Below are positions 54,761 through 64,000 of a DNA stretch of 64,000 nt, piece by piece. Every line of letters starts with the position of its first letter. Within the stretch, counting starts at the first letter, position 1. The position numbers were made by a program, and so were the translations under genes. Below the pieces are notes generated by a model. That model saw nothing but the letters and a program-made list of their open reading frames with translations. It was not told the origin of the DNA and did no database searches. Where the stretch lies: the NCBI RefSeq assembly GCF_037176765.1, contig NC_090024.1:241233071-241297070 (forward strand). The letters are read 5' to 3'. Source of the DNA: Anolis sagrei. Lineage: Eukaryota; Chordata; Lepidosauria; Squamata; Anolidae.

Positions 54761-55284
54761 ATTTTCCAAATGGTTGTGGGGATTCACGTTTTCCAAAAAC
54801 ATCTCTAAAAATGGGCTGCATCTTCGAATCGCAGGTGTATCTTATGTGATTTGTTGTTGGCGGAAGGACTGAAATTAGGGTACATCTTACAATTAAAGGA
54901 ATACGGTATTGTGATGCTATTCATTGCCACAAGGTATATGGCCACTGGTCATGATGGTTTTTAAAAAGAACTAAAACTCCGTTATGGAGTTGGAAAGATG
55001 TATCATTGGTTAATTGTATATTAATTTTTCTGTGCTAGATTCCAAGGCTGTGCTATTTCCAGGATCAGAAGAATATTCCTTTGACCCCCGGGGCAGAGTC
55101 AAGAAAGGTAATGGCTGGAAGGTTATTATTATTGTGCCTTTTGTAAGCTGCTCTGAGTCCCCTTCGGAGTGAGAAGGGCAGGGTATAAATACAGTAAATA
55201 AATAAATATTATTATCATTATTATAAAAAAGTAATTTGTTTTGGTCTGTAATCTAATGTAGTTGGGTTAGGTCTTGAAGCTCCA
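54761..55284. other. Unassigned, with a LINE 3' tail at 55131-55208
   Basis: gtaagctgctctgagtcccc and gagaagggcagggtataaat form the LINE tail. The rest is unassigned. Confidence 0.45.
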
Positions 55285-55642
55285 GGAATTTTCTGGCCTT
55301 CTCCACACAGCTGAATAAACTCCCACATTGTCTGCTTTGAACTGGAATATATGGCAGTGTGGACTCAGATAACCAAGTTCAAAGCTGATATTGTGGGATT
55401 TTCTGCCTTGATATTCTGGTATATATAGCTGTGTGGGCCTTCAATTAGCAGGGACGGAAGCAAAACCTCATGGATTCTTTGGGTCCCTCTGAGCCCCCTT
55501 CTACACTTCCAAGTAAAATTCAGATTTCCTGCTCTGAACTGAATTATATGGCCATGTAAACTCATATAATCCAGTTCAAAGCAGATCAAATGGATTATTT
55601 GCTTTGATAATCTGGATTATATAGCAGTGTGGAAGGGGCCAA
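55285..55642. mobile_element. Two MITEs of one family in series
   Basis: 55285-55441 (ggccttctccacacagctg to agctgtgtgggcct) and 55495-55642 (cccccttctacacttcc to agcagtgtggaaggggcc). Both are palindromic around atgg(c)agtgt and gctttgaactgg blocks. Confidence 0.65.
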
Positions 55643-55779
55643 TGTCACTTGTTACTGTGATAGTTCTATTACCTCAAATGTTGTTACTGTTACAAGTTTT
55701 TATAGGAAGCTTTTATTTTCCCAGTTCTGAAATGCAACTGTTAAAATATCTAAATGTTTCAAACCAGTGGCCTATTTAC

Positions 55780-55965
55780 CTTGTCATTAACATATCCAGT
55801 CAATTTTAACTTGTCAATTTTAACTTGCAAGGTGAATTTTAATCTGCATTTTATCTGTATATATTTGTTATATGTATTTTAATCATGTTTTACTTTACCT
55901 CACTGTTTTAACCATGTTGTACCCCGCCTTGAGCCACAAGAAGAGGTGGGTAATAAATAAATTAC
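55780..55965 (+). mobile_element. LINE 3' tail, L2-like
   Basis: tttaaccatgttgtaccccg then ccttgagccacaagaagagg and taataaataaa, a common amniote LINE tail. Confidence 0.5.
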
Positions 55966-56554
55966 ATTATGTAACACAGTTTTTGTTCCTGGGTTATATA
56001 TATCATTTCCTAATTGGGTCTATCATAAAAACATGGAAAAGGTTTATTAAACTGCAAAAACTGTATTTTGCGTGAGAGACATCCTGCAAGTAGATTTTGC
56101 TATAGTTTTCCAAAGAATATCTCAAGCGATTCAACATTGTTTGTGGCAGTCACAAAAATGAAAGTTTTGGAGTAGAACAACTACTTTCAAAATAAGTACC
56201 ACACAATTAAACTTTCAAATCAGGAACATACATTTTTTTCAAACTTTTTAACATAGTGTTAATATTATCAACTTAGCATAAATAACACAATATGAGGACA
56301 GCACAAGCCGGCACAATCCTTTCCCACCTTTTGGTGAAACCAAACCATGTAATTATAAAAGCAACTATAAAAGGAATCAAAACTAACAATAGTTGCAGTT
56401 ACACTGGAAAAGCACATCCACTCCATTAGTTTAGATTAATAATGTAACTTTGTCAAAAGGGATTAATTCTGTCATGCCACTTATTTTTCACTAATTATTT
56501 CCTAGCACTGTGGTTGATCATTATTTTCACAGTTGTGTGCTGGGAACTGTTGAA

Positions 56555-57014
56555 GTTCTTGAATGTGTCCAGAGGAGGGTGACTAAAATGATCAAGGGTT
56601 TGTAGAACAAGCCCCATGAGGAGTGGCTTAAAGAGCTGGGCATGTTCAGCCTGAAGAAGAGAAGGCTGAGAGGAGATATGATAGCCATGTATAAATATGT
56701 GAGAGGAAGTCACAGGGATGAGGGAGCAAGCTTGTTTTCTGCTTCCCTGGAGACTAGGACACGGAACAATGGCTTCAAACTACAAGAGAGGAGATTCCAT
56801 CTGAATATTAGGAAGAACTTCCTGACTGTGAGAGCTGTTCAGCAGTGCAACTCTCTGCCCCAGAGTGTGGTGGAGGCTCCTTCTTTGGAGGTTTTTAAAC
56901 AGAGGCTGGATGGCCATCTGTCAGGGGTGATTTGAATGCAATATTCCTGCTTCTTGGCAGGGGGTTGGACTGGATGGCCCATGCGGTCTCTTCCAACTCT
57001 ATGATTCTATGAAT
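56555..57014 (+). mobile_element. CR1 LINE 3' end
   Basis: [60 protein letters not shown], then [20 protein letters not shown]. The end ccaactctatgattctatga is the CR1 octamer tail. A stop lies just upstream of the open part. Confidence 0.92.
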
Positions 57015-58507
57015 CTTTGGTCTTATAAAGCAAGTCTTTTCTGCTGGTATTTATTTTGGGGCAGGTTCTGTTAAATTCAGAGGTGCAGCTTAACAAATCT
57101 TTACCTGCTGTGTTGTTCTTGGAGGTTATAGAAGTCCTATCAGGAGGGAAAATATAGGCAGCAGTGGTCTTAACCAAACCTCATAGTTTATGGGTGAGGA
57201 TCTCTTTGTAGTCATAGGAAGGCATCCTATAATGGCAGACACTTTATTCACCTGTAGGATGTAATAGGACTTCCTATTGACCTGCTTCATTCCAAGGTCA
57301 CCCCACAGCTCATTATTATGATTTTTAGAATACACATTGAGTCCTCTGTAGTAAACCATCATACTTACTCACTTTGTACAAAAGAACCTTTGACATCAGC
57401 TGTTGGAGGAGGGCAGCATGGGACAGTTCCTACCTGAATTGATAGCAAAATAGGAGACATAGGGGGGAAGATGCACACTGGGTGGTACAAGATTAGATAG
57501 TTATTTTCTTCTGTTTTGCAATATGCAATCCTATATTCACAACATTCTAAATGTAATCTGATAAAAACATGCCTAATACTAAATAAAGAAGCTTTCCAAA
57601 GGATTCTATTTTTTTCCCTTGAAATGCATGTATTCTTTTATTTTGCCATCTGTCCTGTTGTGCCTTGTTTCTGGGCTTCCTAGACAATTCCAGTGATGGT
57701 AAAGCAAAATGAAGCACTCTACTGCTTTGATCCAGCAAGCTTGTTTTTGTTATGCATTCTTTCTGTTGTTGTTTTTTTTTATTATTCTCAAGTCTTTATT
57801 ATTTTCTCGCATACTGGGTCTCCTCCATTTCTGCCATATTTTTACTTTCTTCAAGAGACCAGGCGCTCCTAATGAGGTAGAAATTATTTTTAAAATATTC
57901 TTTTTCTATTTTGTTTATTGTGTTTTTTCAGAAAATACCTCTCTATGGCTCCTAAAACTAATTGTATTTATACAAAGCCTAACCATGTTTGCCTACACAT
58001 TGGTTCTGGTAATATTAATGAGGTTTACTTCCATATGAGTGTGATCAGAATTACAGTGTTGGAAAATAGCAGCCTTTATAATGTATATTATAAAGAGGGT
58101 TTTTTTACAAGAGAAATGTAGAAAACAAATAATAACTTGATTGTTTCCATTGTTCACAGAAGGAATTACATATTTTATTTAAGATGAAGTTATTTGGCAA
58201 GCATTTTACAATTTCAGTATATTTGCCTTAAATGGAAATGCACCTGTAATATATAGATGATATTCTATACACAAGTATCTAATTCTGTTGTTTTTCTAGT
58301 TTGTATATGCAATCAGCAGAATTGTTGGAAATCTGATTTGAATTACCTGCCTGCAGAACTTGGAAATCTAAGAACAAGCCCCTTCTGTTCACAATTATTT
58401 AAAACAAAACTTGCTTGTTGTTTTTTGTTTAATAGCTGTAAAAATTATTCAAAATGACACATTCAACATTTAAAATATTTTTCTTCCTCCCTCCCCCCCT
58501 CCTCTAG
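57015..58507 (+). other. RAD21L1 5' intron sequence, unassigned
   Basis: AT-rich, with a T-run near 57768-57780. Ends in a strong pyrimidine tract and ctctag at 58507, the acceptor for the first coding exon. No repeats are obvious. Confidence 0.4.
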
Positions 58508-58683
58508 CGCACCAAGTTAGAGAACATAATATTGGCAAAATGTTCTACATGCAACCGCTGATGAATAAGCGTGGGCCTTTGGCCAAGATATGGCTGGCTG
58601 CTCACTGGGACAAGAAACTAACAAAAGCTCATATATTTGAGTGCAATTTAGAGACTACTATTGAAAAGATACTTTCCCCAAAG
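58508..58683 (+). CDS. RAD21L1: RAD21L1, first coding exon (CDS 58540-58683)
   Basis: The exon begins after ctctag (58507) with 32 nt of 5' UTR. From ATG at 58540 it encodes residues 1-48: [48 protein letters not shown]. It ends in phase 0 at AAG followed by gtatgg. This is the start of the Rad21/Rec8-type N-terminal domain. In kleisins this domain binds the SMC3 neck to close the cohesin ring. [18 protein letters not shown] is near-invariant in RAD21 and RAD21L; the Met-Asn-Lys-Arg variant favours RAD21L1. RAD21L1 is a meiosis-specific kleisin acting in chromosome axes and synapsis. Intact. Confidence 0.95.
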
Positions 58684-58908
58684 GTATGGTATGTCTCTTT
58701 GAATAAAACAGCAGAAATGCCCCCAAGGTTTTACTCAACATGATTAAAATCATGTAACAGTACTGTTTGTTCAGTTCAGTCGGGGGTAGACTAAGAGTTC
58801 TAAACCCCTGTTTGCTTCGAGATGGCATAGATTTACCCACTCCCCAAAATGTATGCTAGAATCTTCTATCTAGAAAATGCTATCTGAATGTCTATAAACA
58901 TGCCCAGT

Positions 58909-58979
58909 TTATAGGCAAAACGTCAGGAGAAATGCCTCTAGAACATGGCCCTATAGCCCGAAAAAACCCACAAGAACCT
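58909..58979 (+). mobile_element. 71-bp Penelope-like 3' terminus with TSD
   Basis: Only the last 71 bases of the terminal block are present, between perfect 12-bp copies of aacatgcccagt at 58897-58908 and 58980-58991. It lies in the first RAD21L1 coding intron. A very short 5'-truncated retrocopy. Confidence 0.88.
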
Positions 58980-58991
58980 AACATGCCCAGT

Positions 58992-60527
58992 GTTTTCACC
59001 TGTTATTGATTTAAAACCTCACTCATTTAAGCCTCGTCCTTCATTGTGTGAAACCCCTTAAAAAGTAGCATTTAAAACAAAAAAGTAATTAATATTAATG
59101 TAATAAAATAAAAGAAGAAACATTGAAAGCAATTACAAGAGTGAGAAGTGTACTACTTCTTGGGACTCATGCAGAGCTGTTTGCAGGGTGGAAAGGCACT
59201 GGGGCTCCTGAAAGCAATAAGGACCTTGCTGCCTCAGTTACTGTGGCATACTCTCTCTTGATGTGGCCCAGTGCTCAGAAGATACCTTCCCTTAGCACAT
59301 AGCAGAAGACAGGCAGAAACAGCAGAGACTCCCATCTTCCTGAGACCCCCCCCCCCCACCACCACCACCAAAAGGAACACATCTAGGTAGCCCTGGACAG
59401 TCATACAAATGTAAATGTTTCTAGTTCTCTAGGGGTGTGTGCAATATCCGAAAGAACATTCTGGTAAATGTACACTTGCATCTACATTTAGTTTTCTGTA
59501 AAGGCAAAGAAACCCACACCAAATCTCTTTGGTGAAAAGTGCTAATCGTTGCTAATGTGGGGAACCATCATATTGAGGAAAAGCCATTTTCCCATATTCC
59601 ATGGAGTTTGTGGATTGCAGAGTTGTGGGCAGGGGCAAAGAAGGTCTATGTGGCCCTTTTTTTCTTCATTTCATAAGCACATAAAGGGAATGAATAAAAG
59701 AGGTTTTACCAGGGAATATCACATGTTCTCAGTAGTAGAATACAGTGTGACAGAATTGCTCTAAGTTAGAAATTACTTGAAGGCATACAGCAATAACAAA
59801 ACTTACCTCTAATGGTCGTAGAAAACACCTGTGTACTTAAATATGCCCATTATCACACAATGTTTTGTGCCCATGGTGAAACGTCCTTATTTGAAAATAA
59901 TTGAGAAACGTAACTATTGACACTGAGATATAAGGAAAGATTAGTATTTGTAGAAGATAGACAGTTAAGGTTGGAAGTGGGAAAGAATCAAAACACTCTA
60001 CATAGAAAAAGCATGTAGAGAACATTTCCTCTGTTCTAGAACTGGTTTTGGGACTCACCAAAAAGAGTACTTTATGACACAGTGCTACAATCTGCTTGTG
60101 GGATTTGAGCTATAGAATATGGAAATAGTCATTAACTTGGCTTCCTTTAAAGGAGAATTTGACTAATTCATGGAAAGGGCTGTCAGCAACTATTAGAAGT
60201 TGAAGCTCCAGATGCATAAATAATATGCTATTGAGTTCCCAAGAAGCCAGTTTGGGAGAACTATTTTTTGTTGTAAGAAATAATAGTAACACTGGAAGCA
60301 TTTATTTATTGCCTTTCGGCTCACCAGGAATTTCAGCACAATGCACAAGAGCTCTGTTACTTATGAGGCTTGGTCTTTATTTTCTTCTTAAGGGTTTGTC
60401 AGAAGCACTTGATATTGAGGAAATGGAGGGAAATGCTGAAGTAGATAAACTTTTGGTGGTATCTGACAGGATTTTTCTTATGATATACTTTTCTCAAAAT
60501 GAAATAACTGCAATGTTTTTCCCCAAG
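58992..60527 (+). other. RAD21L1 intron, no further feature recognised
   Basis: Contains a C-run (59347-59358) followed by accacc repeats. Ends at the tttttccccaag acceptor (60527). Confidence 0.5.
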
Positions 60528-60657
60528 TGTGCAATTGCATTGCGAACCTCAGGACATCTATTATTAGGAGTGGTACGCATCTATCATAGAAAAACCAAGT
60601 ACCTTTTAGCCGACTGCAATGAAGCTCTACTAAAAATGCAGGCAGCTTTTCGTCCAG
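60528..60657 (+). CDS. RAD21L1: RAD21L1, second coding exon
   Basis: It encodes [40 protein letters not shown] and FRPG, continuing residues 49 onward in phase 0 and leaving in phase 1 at G followed by gtatgt (60658). [16 protein letters not shown] and KYLLADC are diagnostic of RAD21-family N-terminal domains. The first two residues are Cys-Ala where I recall Val-Lys in human RAD21L1; the rest aligns without gaps. The intron between the two coding exons is 1844 bp. The next exon was not found up to 64000, so the gene continues to the right. Confidence 0.94.
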
Positions 60658-61142
60658 GTATGTCACATGAGCTGTTTCCTTTTCATTACAGTGTAAGGGA
60701 AGTGCTGTTTGGGTCTTCTAGCAAATTAGATCAGTTTGTGAAATCAATATGGATGTATTGACATGACAATTGTTATCTTTAATATAGAACAAAGAGTATT
60801 ATGCAACTTACCACCCATGATTCAGCTGATTTTAAACCTTTTTTAAACTGCAAAGCAATACATACTTACTTAGACTGTTGATAACCACAGTTGTGTAATG
60901 TTTGGAGAATTTGACTAGAATTTTGAAAGACTAGGGTTTGAATCGCTGTTCAGCCATAGAAACCCACTGGGTAACTTTGGGCAAGTGACCATCTCTCAGG
61001 CTAAGATACAGCCAAGGGCAAAACCACCTCTGAAGGAATCTGGCCAAGAAAACCTTATCTTTTAGAGCCAGTGTGGTGTCGTTGTATGAGTATTGAACTA
61101 GAACTCTGGGATTTTAGAATTCAAACTTCCATGGAAATACAG
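60658..61142 (+). other. RAD21L1 intron, unassigned
   Basis: Starts with the gtatgt donor. No repeat clearly recognised. Confidence 0.45.
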
Positions 61143-61260
61143 AGATTCATAGAGCTGCAAGGGCCTCATAGGCTATCACATGCCCAACAAGTAGCTGTCC
61201 AGCTTCTTTTAAAGACATTCAGTGAAGGAGAGCTTTCTTCAGAAACTTTGTTTTAAAAGC
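61143..61260 (-). mobile_element. Old CR1 scrap
   Basis: agattcatagagctgcaagg and aagacattcagtgaaggaga are a diverged reversed CR1 3' end. Confidence 0.5.
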
Positions 61261-61995
61261 CTAACAGAATAAAGAGGTTTCACTTCTCAGTGGACAACAA
61301 CGAGGAAGCCATCCTTGACTCTCTAGAAAAGGAATTCCAGACTCTAGGACAGCCACAGATAATATTTTCTTTGACATCCCCACCAACAGTGATTCTGGTG
61401 ATAGTGGGACAGAGAGAATGATCTGCTCTGCCAAATAGCCTGGACCAGAACCACTGTGGGCTCTGTAAACCATAACCAGCACTTTGAATTTTGAACAGAA
61501 ATAAACTAGTCACCTTTGGAGTGGTTTTAACAGGGGCATAGTATGGTCTCTTTAACCTGCTGCAGTTAGCTGTGGTTCTTTGAACATGCTGAAGTTTCTG
61601 CACACTTTCCAAATAGAATGCATTACAGTAACTCTGGATGTAATTAAGGCATGTACTTTTATAGCCAGAACAAGAAACATGTGCAAAGGCACTCCTGACC
61701 ACCACTGAAATCTAGGCCTCCAGACTCAACACTGAATCTAGGGGTACACACAAAGTATGAACCTGTGTCTTCAGAGTGTATGGCCCCATCTAGCACAGGC
61801 AAAATCCCTAACCCTTGATCTCCCTTTTGGTTGACCAGGAGTGCCTCTGTCTCATCTGAATCATATTTCAGTTTGTTTGTCCTCATCCAGTTGTTACGTA
61901 TTATAAGCACCAGTTTAAAGTCCTTGGATTTGGGTGGAAAGCAGCAGTAGATTTGGGTGCCATCTGCAAATTGATGGCAGTATACTTAAAAATTC
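61261..61995 (-). mobile_element. L2-like LINE, old
   Basis: The minus strand reads LKYDSDETEALLVNQKGDQG, comparable to the LNPDKTEVLLVG motif of L2-type reverse transcriptases. It is followed by VLDGAIHSED and a degraded C-terminal region. Many frameshifts. Confidence 0.6.
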
Positions 61996-62586
61996 CAGAT
62001 GACCTCTCTCAGTTGGGTAAAATTCTTCTCAATGAAAAGGACCCAAACAGCAATGGCAGCAATGATGCCTTAAGTTCTGTACTAGGAATAGAAGGGAGGG
62101 GAACTTTCAGATGGCTGGACACATGGTAAACAGTAGGGGACTGCTTATGTATAAGGAGTATACTGTATATCCTTCCACAACTATGCAAAGTAGACAGTCT
62201 CAGACATAATCAACAATTATGTCAGCTTAACATCCCAACAGAATTGTGGGATATACAATATGTGATCCAAAAATATTGTGAGTCCCAGAGAATCATGAAA
62301 GCCATCTGTTAATTTAAAAAATCACACAATATCTGGCTGTAAGGTTGCAAATAGATGTGAAACTGTGTTTAAAAACACCTAAAGTGTGAGGAAACAGGAG
62401 ATAGTAAAACAGAAGCTCTGGGAAATTATTTTCACCTCTTATATAGCTATGAAGCTATTTTTGCGAAAAACAGTTTTTGAACAGAGAAAAAGAAGATTTT
62501 AAGAAATAGGAGACAAGCAACAACAGCTACCTATATATACATCATAGTGTTACTAACAAATTGGAATTTAATTTAGTACTTAATTG
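61996..62586. other. RAD21L1 intron, unassigned
   Basis: AT-rich, no exon signature or repeat family recognised. Confidence 0.4.
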
Positions 62587-62599
62587 ATTGAGGATCCAG

Positions 62600-62918
62600 G
62601 GAGCCCCCGGTGACACAATGAGATAAACCGCTGAGCTGCTGAACTTGCTGACTGAAAGGTCAGCAGTTTGAATTCAGGGAATGTGGTGAGCTCCCACTGC
62701 CAACCTAGCAGTTCAAATACGTGCAAATGTGAGTAGATCAATAAGTACCACTCCGGCGGGAAGGTAATGTCGCTCCATGCAGTCATGCCGACCGCATGAC
62801 CTTGGAGGCAGCTATGGACGATGCCGGCTCTTCAGCTTAGAAATTGAGAAGAACACCACCCTCCAGAGTTGGACATGACTAGACTTAATGTCAAGGGAAA
62901 ACATTAACCTTTTTTTTT
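62600..62918 (+). mobile_element. Sauria SINE, full length with TSD
   Basis: Head gagcccccggtgacacaatg to tail agacttaatgtcaagggaaa and a T-rich end. A perfect 13-bp TSD, attgaggatccag, lies at 62587-62599 and 62919-62931. Confidence 0.95.
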
Positions 62919-62931
62919 ATTGAGGATCCAG

Positions 62932-64000
62932 TTCTATACCTACTGACCAATGATAAGCTTCACTAAAGATATTAGGGCTTATTTCCAAGTCTATATGGGT
63001 AAGATAGTTCCAGTTGAATGTATTGCCGAAGGCTTGGATAAGTTGAGGATAACTTATCCAAGTGTCCAGCCATCTAAATAGTTCCAGTTGAACTACTAAA
63101 AGTTTTTGAAGAGTCTAATGAAAAGATTCCCTACTAACATATTTCCCTCAGTAGTTTGATTCTATGTCAAGATTCATCCATTGGTGAAGTCTACCCAAAA
63201 CTAACTGAGTTGAAGGGCCTTTTCACAATACAGCTTAAAAAAAGAGTAGCATAAGGCCTGAAGTATAAGAACTTGTAATTATCTGGAATTATATTTGCTG
63301 CCGTTACACTTTCAGTCTTCTCTGGCCCCCTTAGTTCTTACAACAGCAGATGGAAAAGAGGATTGTCTTAGCAACAATATATTGTTGTGAGTTAGTCCTG
63401 TTGTAATGCAAAGTATTTATGGCGGCTTAATCTTGAACAGACAATAAAAATCAATTAGCATTATGCAAGACCTGTTCCTCAATGAGATGAAAACAACTAA
63501 GACTGTTTGTTCATGAAAATTAACACGTGTTTAAATTTTGGGTAGCATGCACATAGATAAGTTGGGACTTCTCATGATGACTATCTACACTTCAGAATTT
63601 ATAGTGTAATTATGGTCGTCTGGGTTTTCTTTCAATGGACAGGGCCATTTCATTCCTGCAAAAAAGAGTACTTACCAGACCTATGTATTCATAATGGAGG
63701 GATACCTTTATTGGCCAACCAAAATGCGCAAACAGATCGGGCAAGCTTTTGAACTCTGCTGGTTTCTTCAATTGAGTGAGAAGGAAGTATTGTTAGTAGT
63801 CTTCATGGAAAATAATTATTCCAGTTGGTCAACAGACCTTTGCAACTTCTAGCAGAAGAGGGTACAGGAAAAGAAAAGCCTCCTTTGTTCTCTCTCGTCT
63901 TGATTCTGGAGAGATGCTTCCATAGGCCTATCCACACTAAGGACTTTAAAGAGAATTATGCCAAGCATGATTGGGGACTGAAAAAGTGTTTCAGTGAAGG
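62932..64000 (+). other. RAD21L1 intron to window edge, unassigned
   Basis: No coding exon of RAD21L1 could be read here. The stretch 63690-63775 (taatggagggatacctttat) has a repeat-like feel but I cannot name it. Confidence 0.4.

Noticed and set aside
57709-58121. Hydrophobic open frames upstream of RAD21L1
   Set aside because: They are T-rich intron sequence read as Phe/Leu. No conserved membrane protein is recognisable.
58540-60657. RAD21 or REC8 rather than RAD21L1
   Set aside because: The N-terminus [16 protein letters not shown], the [17 protein letters not shown] stretch and the neighbouring genes fit RAD21L1. REC8 is much more diverged.
60658-64000. Third coding exon of RAD21L1
   Set aside because: I looked for a continuation of the N-terminal domain with good splice sites and found none. 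It probably lies beyond the window.

Overview
The window is vertebrate nuclear DNA from a squamate reptile, most likely a lizard. The repeats point there: RTE-BovB LINEs, Sauria-type tRNA SINEs, CR1 and L2-like LINEs, R4/Dong-like LINE ends in TAA arrays, Penelope-like elements (PLEs), Helitron-like elements, and many hAT/Tc1-mariner/pogo remnants. Family names were recognised by eye from protein motifs and termini. No database search was run.

Three host genes are supported, in the order and orientation I recall for human 20p13. TMEM74B lies on the minus strand with a single coding exon (11104-11790). C20orf202 lies on the plus strand with coding exons at 36046-36114 and 40627-40848. RAD21L1, a meiotic cohesin kleisin, lies on the plus strand with its first two coding exons at 58540-58683 and 60528-60657 and continues past the right edge. 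A CpG-rich block at 47495-47760 carries two NRF1-type sites, a CRE and an E2F-type site, and is a candidate RAD21L1 promoter. A G+C-rich block at 23346-24183 may hold an untranslated first exon of TMEM74B.

Layout: 1-1341 is a minisatellite with 94/98/102-bp units. 2030-10480 is a dense stack of nested SINEs, LINEs, a PLE, a pogo/Tigger-like element and a mariner. 10481-11832 is the TMEM74B exon. 11885-35543 is intergenic or intronic repeats, including a head-to-tail Helitron-like array (29458-31120) and a second Helitron-like element with 145-bp internal repeats (25852-27335). 35544-42154 is C20orf202 and its repeat-expanded intron. 42155-58507 is mainly repeats around the CpG block. 58508-64000 is the 5' part of RAD21L1.

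The most interesting structures are records of how mobile elements copied themselves. Several carry exact target-site duplications (TSDs) that I could read directly. One 15-bp TSD encloses a BovB, about 560 bp of other sequence and a second BovB 3' end, which looks like 3' transduction. A BovB keeps an 11-bp TSD but has an internal 27-bp fold-back junction. Two PLE copies share a hAT-type MITE at the same position, each with its own PLE-type TSD. A chimeric two-headed SINE occurs twice with the same junction.
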